Source: Bacillota bacterium (GTDB lineage: Bacteria > Bacillota > Clostridia > Lachnospirales > Lachnospiraceae). Taken from it: a DNA stretch of 64,000 bases. The stretch is taken from assembly GCA_023443225.1 (NCBI GenBank), contig JAEZVF010000098.1:124001-188000 (forward strand), written 5' to 3'. The position numbers and the translations under genes are program-made. The stretch's first letter is position 1, and each line of letters starts with the position of its first letter. Below the pieces are notes generated by a model. The model ran no database searches and was not told the DNA's origin. It worked only from the letters and a program-made list of their open reading frames with translations. Positions 58,340 through 64,000 of the stretch are shown here, piece by piece.

Positions 58340-60490
58340 TTGAGATTCGATAAATTATACCTGAATCATTTTGGTAAATTTCATAATAAAGAGATTAAGC
58401 TAGAGGAAGGAATCAACCTGATTTACGGAGATAATGAGGCCGGCAAATCTACGATTCATTCTTTTATCCGAGGCATGTTGTTTGGTATTGAGAAATTACG
58501 AGGGCGAGCATCTAAGGATGATACCTATCTGAAATATCAGCCTTGGGATACTCCGGGAGCTTATCATGGAAGTATGGATATTACGGTGAATGGAAAGTCG
58601 TATCGTATCATCAGGAATTTTGATAAAAGCACAAAAGGTCTTTCTGTTTTGGACATAGAAACAGGGAGAGAATTAAACCTTAAGCCTGAGGAATTAACTG
58701 ATTTGTATGGGGGGCTAACGGAAGCGGGCTACCGCAACACCATAAGTATAGAACAGCGAAAGGCAAAGACGGATCAAGAGCTGGTACAAGAACTTAGAAA
58801 TTATATTACAAATCTTACTTTGACGAAAAGCAAAGAGGTGGACGTTACAAAGGCATTAGCTTATCTGCAAGAGAAGAAAAAAGGAATGGATACGATGCAG
58901 ATTCCTAAGAAGCTTGCGTCACTGGAAGAAGAGATAGTTGAACTTATGGGTTATGAAGACAAGCTGGACAGGTTAAGCCGCCAATTAGAAGAAACTACTG
59001 TGAAGGAGATAGAACTGCGCAGGAAGGTGGAACTAGCAGATTGGCTGATGGATGGAGCATATAAATTTACTACCGTAAATGAATATAAAACACATCTCGA
59101 GCATTTCCCCGTGATACGTGAAAAATACAGTAGTTATTGTGAGAACTTTAATTTGAAATTAGATCTAAAGGAGAAATTAGAACAGGTAAAGTTACAGTTA
59201 CAGGAAAGTGAAAAGAGTCAAAAAGAATATAATAAAATAAAAAGTAACCTTGAGCAACTGGAAACACTAAAATCCTGTATTGCAAGTGAAGAAAGTAAAA
59301 AAGCGCAATTAGGACAAAGATACGGCTGGGGCCTTCATAGCAGAGGAATAAAACAATTGGTGGCGTATCTTATCCCTGTAATAGCAATAGCCGCAGGCTT
59401 AATTTTCTTTGTGGTTAAAAATTATCTTCCGGCAGTGGTATGTACTGGGGTAGGAATCCTTAGCCTTATAGTTCTTAGACTTCTATCTCATGCCCGGCAA
59501 AAGAAACAACATCAATATGTACAGGAACTTCATGATTATGAGCAGCATATTCAGGATTATCAAGCAGAAATAAAGGCAATCTTAGCGCAATCAGATGAAC
59601 ATGGGTTAAGGAAAAGACTAGAGGAATTATTAAGTCATAAGTTGTCCATGGAACATAGGACTAACTTGATTATAGAATATCAGGATCAAATCGCTGTTCT
59701 GGATAAGAAATTATCGTTATTAAAGGAGGAAATATTCGATTACATCTACCGTACACCAGATGTTCTTTCGATGGATAGAAGTGGAAGAGAAGAACTAAGT
59801 GGCTCACTAATGTGCAGATTAGAACACAATATTGGACAAATGAAACAGCAGTTAGCAGAGCATCAGGATACAGCAATAAAAGAGTATCAATCCTTTCAAC
59901 TGCAAAGGGAGAAAATGAAGTGGGAATTGGAAGAACTTGCAGATAAGTATGTCAGTGAAGAAGAAAATCTAATAGAGAAGAAAGCTCAACAGAAAGAATT
60001 ACTTCAAAGGAAAGTGGAAATGGAACAAGAGTCCGAGGCCATTACACTGGCAATGGAGACAATTCATACTTTGTCAATTGAAATTCATGACAGCTTTGGA
60101 GGAAAGCTAAACCGGAAGATATCTGAACTGACGAAAGAGATAACAAACGGGAAATATAACGATGTAAAAGTAGATGAAAAACTAAACATTAAAGTTGGGC
60201 AAAAAGATAATTATGTTGTATTAGATAAACTGAGTTCGGGAACAATAGATCAGTTGTATCTATCCTTGCGGTTAAGTATCGCAGATATGGTTTATGGGGA
60301 AGGTTTTATGCCTATCATACTGGATGATTGTTTTGCATTATATGACGATTTTAGAACAAAAGCGGCGTTGGAAACACTGGTGAACGAAAACAAAGGACAA
60401 GTGATAGTATTTACCTGCCATAATAGAGAGAAAGAAGTATTGGATCAAATGAGAGTGAAATACCATTATATAGACTTATCAGCAGAATAA
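58340..60490 (+). CDS. Rad50/SbcC-like ATPase (YhaN type)
   Basis: The 716-residue protein has Walker A in YGDNEAGKSTIHSFIRGML (about residues 30-48), long coiled coils (about residues 180-300 and 385-590) interrupted by a pair of hydrophobic segments (about residues 342-380), and the signature/Walker B at the C terminus (LSSGTIDQLYLSLRLS and PIILDDCFALYDD). The hydrophobic pair where SbcC has a zinc hook is typical of YhaN and suggests a membrane link. The start is TTG with AAGGAG upstream. It probably works with the YhaO-like nuclease in DNA end repair. Confidence 0.9.
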   Translation: MRFDKLYLNHFGKFHNKEIKLEEGINLIYGDNEAGKSTIHSFIRGMLFGIEKLRGRASKDDTYLKYQPWDTPGAYHGSMDITVNGKSYRIIRNFDKSTKGLSVLDIETGRELNLKPEELTDLYGGLTEAGYRNTISIEQRKAKTDQELVQELRNYITNLTLTKSKEVDVTKALAYLQEKKKGMDTMQIPKKLASLEEEIVELMGYEDKLDRLSRQLEETTVKEIELRRKVELADWLMDGAYKFTTVNEYKTHLEHFPVIREKYSSYCENFNLKLDLKEKLEQVKLQLQESEKSQKEYNKIKSNLEQLETLKSCIASEESKKAQLGQRYGWGLHSRGIKQLVAYLIPVIAIAAGLIFFVVKNYLPAVVCTGVGILSLIVLRLLSHARQKKQHQYVQELHDYEQHIQDYQAEIKAILAQSDEHGLRKRLEELLSHKLSMEHRTNLIIEYQDQIAVLDKKLSLLKEEIFDYIYRTPDVLSMDRSGREELSGSLMCRLEHNIGQMKQQLAEHQDTAIKEYQSFQLQREKMKWELEELADKYVSEEENLIEKKAQQKELLQRKVEMEQESEAITLAMETIHTLSIEIHDSFGGKLNRKISELTKEITNGKYNDVKVDEKLNIKVGQKDNYVVLDKLSSGTIDQLYLSLRLSIADMVYGEGFMPIILDDCFALYDDFRTKAALETLVNENKGQVIVFTCHNREKEVLDQMRVKYHYIDLSAE

Positions 60491-60519
60491 GTTGTAGTGG
60501 CTGATAGGAAGGAATGCAT

Positions 60520-62937
60520 ATGCCAACAAAGAAATCAGCAGTTAAAGGGAAAAAACAAAAAGAAATAAAACAAAAAGGAAAAAAGCAAAGGAAGCCGAAT
60601 CTCTCGAGCAATAATGCTTCGAAAAGCAATGCTTCAAAAAGCATAGGAAAAAAGATCAAAAGAGGGGTATTGTGGACATTTCTTGTTATTTTCTTAGTGC
60701 TTTCTCTTATGCTGTTAACTGTAGTGTTAATATTCAACTTTAAATACGGAAAAACGTTCAAACAGTTAGAAGATGATGCTAAAAAACTAGTATGGGAATC
60801 AAATGAAGATACATTTAGGCAGATGGAAACCAGTCTGGTTTATGATGTAAATGGGGATCTAATCTCTGTACTAAAAGGAGAGAAAGATGTCTATTACCTT
60901 GATATTGAGAATATTCCAGAGTATGTAATAAATGCGATGATATCTATAGAAGATAAAAAATTTCTCTCCCATGGTGGAGTCGACGTAAAAGCCAATATCC
61001 GAGCCATGATAGCGTTACTTAAGAACAAAGGAACCATTACACAAGGTGCGAGTACGATTACCCAACAGCTGGCTCGAAATATATTTTTATCAAATGAAGT
61101 AACTTGGGAACGTAAATTTAGAGAGATATTTATAGCAATTGAACTGGAGAAGAAGTACAGCAAGAGCCAAATTATGGAATTCTACCTGAATAATATTTAT
61201 TTTGCAAATGGTTTTTATGGTATACAGGCAGCAAGTAAGGGATATTTCAGTAAAAATGTAGATGAACTTAGTTTATCCCAATTAGTATTTTTATGTGCGA
61301 TTCCCAATAACCCTACTACCTATGATCCTATGGAGAATCCGGATAAGACCAAAGAACGTCGTGACCGTATTCTAACGCAAATGTATGAAGATGGTTCTAT
61401 AGGAATCGAGGAATTTCATGCGGCACAGAATGAGGATATAGAGATTGTCCAGGTAAAGGTCGGAAAGAACAATTATGTTGAAACATTTGTATTCTATTGC
61501 GCTGCAAGATCATTGATGGAACAGCAGGGATTTGAGTTTCGTAACCAATTCAAGAACAATGCAGATCGGGAAGAATATGAACTGGAATATACGGAAGCAT
61601 ATAATAGGTGTCAAAAATCCTTATATTATGAAGGATACCGTATTTATACTTCGATCGATCCTAAGAAACAGCAAATCTTACAAGAGTCAATCGATACTAC
61701 ATTAAAAGATTATACAAAGAAGAATAAAGAGGGTATCTATTCCTTACAGGGAGCGGCCGTTTCCATAGAGAATAAAACCGGTAAAGTTGTAGCTATTATT
61801 GGAGGAAGATATCAGGAAAGGAATGGATACACCTTAAATCGGGCATATCAAAGCTATCGTCAGCCGGGTAGTGCAATAAAACCATTGATTATTTATGCTC
61901 CTCTATTTGAAAAAGGGTATTATCCAAACGATATAATGGAAGACAAAGCCATAAAGGATGGTCCTACGAATGCCTCTGGTGTCTATTATGGAAAAATGAA
62001 GATAAGAAGAGCAGTTGAATTATCTTCCAATACCATTGCGTGGCAATTATTTCAAGAGCTCACACCTAAAGTTGGTTTATCCTACCTGCTGGAGATGAAT
62101 TTTGCTAAGATTAATAGTAACGATTATTATCCCGCAGCTTCTCTGGGGGGATTTACCAAAGGAGTCAGTCCCCTGGAAATGACCGCAGCGTATGCCACAC
62201 TTGAAAACGACGGTATCTACCGAAAACCAACTTGTATTATCTCAATATTGGATGCACAAGGTAAGGTTATTGTGGATGAAGATGAAACAAAGAAAAGGAT
62301 ATATGAAAAGAACGCTGCTAGAATAATGACAGATATCCTGAAGGGAGTAGTCGAGAATGGTACAGGAAGAGGAATGCGGCTGGAAAATATGACCAGTGCA
62401 GGAAAGACGGGAACAACCAGCGATAAGAAGGATGGATGGTTTGTTGGTTATACCCCCTATTATACCACCGGTGTTTGGGTAGGTTATGATATGCCAAAGA
62501 AAATGCAGGAGTTGTCAGGTGCCAGCTTCCCAGGAACCATATGGAAAAATTATATGAATCAGATTCACAAGGGTCTAAAGAGTAAAGAGTTTGCAGGATT
62601 TAAGGATCGAGTGAAAGAAGAACCGACACCAAAACCACAAGAAACAATTCCCAAGGTAAGAAAAAAACCGATTATTACGGAAGAAAATATCTCTAATGAC
62701 GAGCAACTAAGTCCATCAGGGGTCGAAGATGGTTGGGAAGTGAATGATGATGGTCAAGAAATTGATTGGGAGGATTTTGAGAATCAGCAACCTGAGTTTG
62801 AGGATTTCGACCAAGAATATGATTATCCTTTGGAAGAACTTCCATCTGACATAGATTCCACCATTCCTGACACAGAAACTTATGAGGAACTGCCGAATGA
62901 GGATATTTGGACTGGAAAAGACCCTTGGAATAACTAA
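60520..62937 (+). CDS. pbpA: Class A penicillin-binding protein (PBP1A type)
   Basis: The 805-residue bifunctional peptidoglycan synthase has a strongly basic cytoplasmic tail (about residues 1-48), a single membrane helix, a GT51 glycosyltransferase domain (SIEDKKFLSHGGVD; GASTITQQLARN) and a transpeptidase domain with RQPGSAIKPL (SxxK), SSNTIAWQ (SxN) and KTGTT. The last 120 residues are an acidic Pro/Glu/Asp-rich tail. The start at 60520 follows AAGGA at 6 bases; the ATG at 60514 overlaps the site. The gene begins 29 bases after the YhaN stop, possibly in one transcript. Confidence 0.94.
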   Translation: MPTKKSAVKGKKQKEIKQKGKKQRKPNLSSNNASKSNASKSIGKKIKRGVLWTFLVIFLVLSLMLLTVVLIFNFKYGKTFKQLEDDAKKLVWESNEDTFRQMETSLVYDVNGDLISVLKGEKDVYYLDIENIPEYVINAMISIEDKKFLSHGGVDVKANIRAMIALLKNKGTITQGASTITQQLARNIFLSNEVTWERKFREIFIAIELEKKYSKSQIMEFYLNNIYFANGFYGIQAASKGYFSKNVDELSLSQLVFLCAIPNNPTTYDPMENPDKTKERRDRILTQMYEDGSIGIEEFHAAQNEDIEIVQVKVGKNNYVETFVFYCAARSLMEQQGFEFRNQFKNNADREEYELEYTEAYNRCQKSLYYEGYRIYTSIDPKKQQILQESIDTTLKDYTKKNKEGIYSLQGAAVSIENKTGKVVAIIGGRYQERNGYTLNRAYQSYRQPGSAIKPLIIYAPLFEKGYYPNDIMEDKAIKDGPTNASGVYYGKMKIRRAVELSSNTIAWQLFQELTPKVGLSYLLEMNFAKINSNDYYPAASLGGFTKGVSPLEMTAAYATLENDGIYRKPTCIISILDAQGKVIVDEDETKKRIYEKNAARIMTDILKGVVENGTGRGMRLENMTSAGKTGTTSDKKDGWFVGYTPYYTTGVWVGYDMPKKMQELSGASFPGTIWKNYMNQIHKGLKSKEFAGFKDRVKEEPTPKPQETIPKVRKKPIITEENISNDEQLSPSGVEDGWEVNDDGQEIDWEDFENQQPEFEDFDQEYDYPLEELPSDIDSTIPDTETYEELPNEDIWTGKDPWNN

Positions 62938-63037
62938 AATGTATCAAAAATCCTAAAAATTTCTATACTCGAAATCTTCTAAAAATGTAATACTATTAAC
63001 GTTAGAAATATCAAATACTTAAGAAAGGAAAGTCAAA

Positions 63038-63187
63038 ATGCTATCCCCAGATGAACGTTATGAAGAAGACAAAGAGCAAATAAATTTTATAATGGAATGG
63101 GCAGAGACAAAAGAACAAAAGAAGAGTTTAAGAAAGAACTCAAAGAGATATATAAAAGAATCCACTACAAATAATATAAAAGGTTAA
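63038..63187 (+). CDS. Short charged helical protein (49 residues)
   Basis: MLSPDERYEEDKEQINF opens a 49-residue frame rich in Lys, Glu and Arg (WAETKEQKKSLRKNSKRYIK) ending at TAA 63185-63187. A strong AAGAAAGGA Shine-Dalgarno site lies 8 bases upstream, which is the main evidence for translation. It has no signal peptide or membrane segment. Function not recognised. Confidence 0.55.
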   Translation: MLSPDERYEEDKEQINFIMEWAETKEQKKSLRKNSKRYIKESTTNNIKG

Positions 63188-63250
63188 ATATAATGGGTCC
63201 TTATCAAAAGAGTAATTAGAGGATTTGTAGAAGTAACGGGGGGTTACGCT

Positions 63251-64000
63251 ATGGAAGTTCGAAACATACCAAAAAGGGTAATGTTGGCTTATTTTTCAGG
63301 GACAGGTTGTACAAGAGCAGTTTGTGATTGTTTTGAAGAACAGCTGACAAAGTTGGGAGCAGAAGTTACAAAGGTTAACATGCCTGCTTGTGAGAAACTT
63401 GATGCCCAAAAGACCGACCTGCTTATCATTTTTTCACCTGTGTATGCGTTTCGGTTGGCTCCTATCGCTGAAACATGGGTTAATAATCTCCAGAGAGTTA
63501 AGAATACATCAGCAGTTATCATTTCAGTCTCTGGGGGAGGAGAGATTTCTCCGAATACGGCATGCCGTGTTCGATGCAAGCAAATATTAAAAAGGAAAGG
63601 CTATCATCTGATATATGAAAAAATGATTGTTATGCCATCAAATTTTGCTATCCAAGCAGAGCAAGAATTGAATTTTGCATTATTAACCGCTTTACCAGAA
63701 AAGGTAAGCTATATTATCCAAGATATTTTATCAGGAAAGAAAAGAATAACTTCCCCTAAATTTCAGGATAAGATTATGGCAGTAATAGGAAAGGGAGAGC
63801 ATTTGGGTGCAAGATTTTTTGGTGCATCTATTCGAGCTTCACAAACCTGTAACAAGTGTGGACTATGTATTCGTGACTGCCCTCAAAAAAATATTAGAAT
63901 GGCAAATGAAACTCCTAAATTTGGATTCCATTGTATGTGGTGTTTAAAATGCATCTATAATTGTCCTTGTAATGCACTAGCACCAAAAATACTGAAGTTT
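63251..64000 (+). CDS. Flavodoxin-ferredoxin (EFR1-type), 3' end outside the window
   Basis: The ATG at 63251 opens a frame that runs to the window edge (250 residues). The N terminus is a flavodoxin-like domain: VMLAYFSGTGCTRAVCDCF binds FMN phosphate, and LLIIFSPVYAFRLAPIAETW and VIISVSGGGEISP follow. The C terminus shows two [4Fe-4S] ferredoxin units (CNKCGLCIRDCPQ and CMWCLKCIYNCPCNAL). Such proteins transfer electrons between flavin and Fe-S carriers in anaerobes. A GGGGGG-type Shine-Dalgarno site precedes the start. Confidence 0.85.
   Translation, partial: MEVRNIPKRVMLAYFSGTGCTRAVCDCFEEQLTKLGAEVTKVNMPACEKLDAQKTDLLIIFSPVYAFRLAPIAETWVNNLQRVKNTSAVIISVSGGGEISPNTACRVRCKQILKRKGYHLIYEKMIVMPSNFAIQAEQELNFALLTALPEKVSYIIQDILSGKKRITSPKFQDKIMAVIGKGEHLGARFFGASIRASQTCNKCGLCIRDCPQKNIRMANETPKFGFHCMWCLKCIYNCPCNALAPKILKF

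Overview
The window comes from a low-GC, spore-forming, fermentative Firmicute, most likely a Clostridia/Lachnospiraceae relative of the Clostridium phytofermentans group. The reasons are strongly AT-rich coding sequence, A/G-rich Shine-Dalgarno sites, frequent TTG/GTG starts, a SigI/RsgI pair, Rex, bifurcating [FeFe] hydrogenases, rubrerythrin and a SpoIIQ-like degenerate M23 protein. Family assignments rest on motifs read by eye. No database search was possible.

Layout. 1-4.8 kb: a truncated lipoprotein, a small membrane protein, a PAS protein, a tandem PAS-AraC regulator, a DUF368 lipid-phosphate transporter and a helical orphan protein. 5-7.4 kb: glycogen phosphorylase. 7.7-13.2 kb: a MoxR / DUF58 / membrane transglutaminase operon followed by a degenerate M23 protein. 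13.5-33.3 kb: a hydrogen island. 33.7-45.4 kb: asnS, a CUT1-type ABC importer with a phosphodiesterase, sigI-rsgI, rubrerythrin, and queT under a preQ1-I riboswitch. 45.7-51.1 kb: an AT-rich accessory patch with two orphan nuclease-like proteins, a compact colicin-E3-type RNase / putative antitoxin / ImmA-IrrE cassette, a broken integrase and a decayed small gene. 51.3-64 kb: a BIG_2 surface protein, a GyrI-like protein, a flavodoxin-fold reductase with TetR and an AEC transporter, a zinc-ribbon repeat protein, YhaO/YhaN-type nuclease-ATPase, PBP1A, a 49-residue protein and a partial flavodoxin-ferredoxin.

The hydrogen island is the most striking part. Four neighbouring transcription units carry five [FeFe]-hydrogenase-type proteins. 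They are two electron-bifurcating-type trimers (HydA + NuoF-like + NuoE-like; one leftward from 18.7 kb, one rightward behind rex from 23.3 kb), a PAS-less group-D-like protein with two DRTGG proteins, an RsbW-like ATPase and a PHP phosphoesterase (19.0-22.2 kb), and a leftward operon (33.3 to 28.5 kb) joining a PAS-containing group-C sensor type, a SpoIIE/PP2C phosphatase and a group-B enzyme. A near-perfect Rex operator overlaps the rex -35 box. A weaker Rex-like site lies just downstream of a strong promoter for the group C/B operon. The layout suggests NADH/ferredoxin-linked H2 metabolism controlled by redox (Rex) and perhaps by H2 sensing through a kinase/phosphatase pathway. The sensing part is inference.

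No rRNA, tRNA, CRISPR array or intact insertion sequence was seen.
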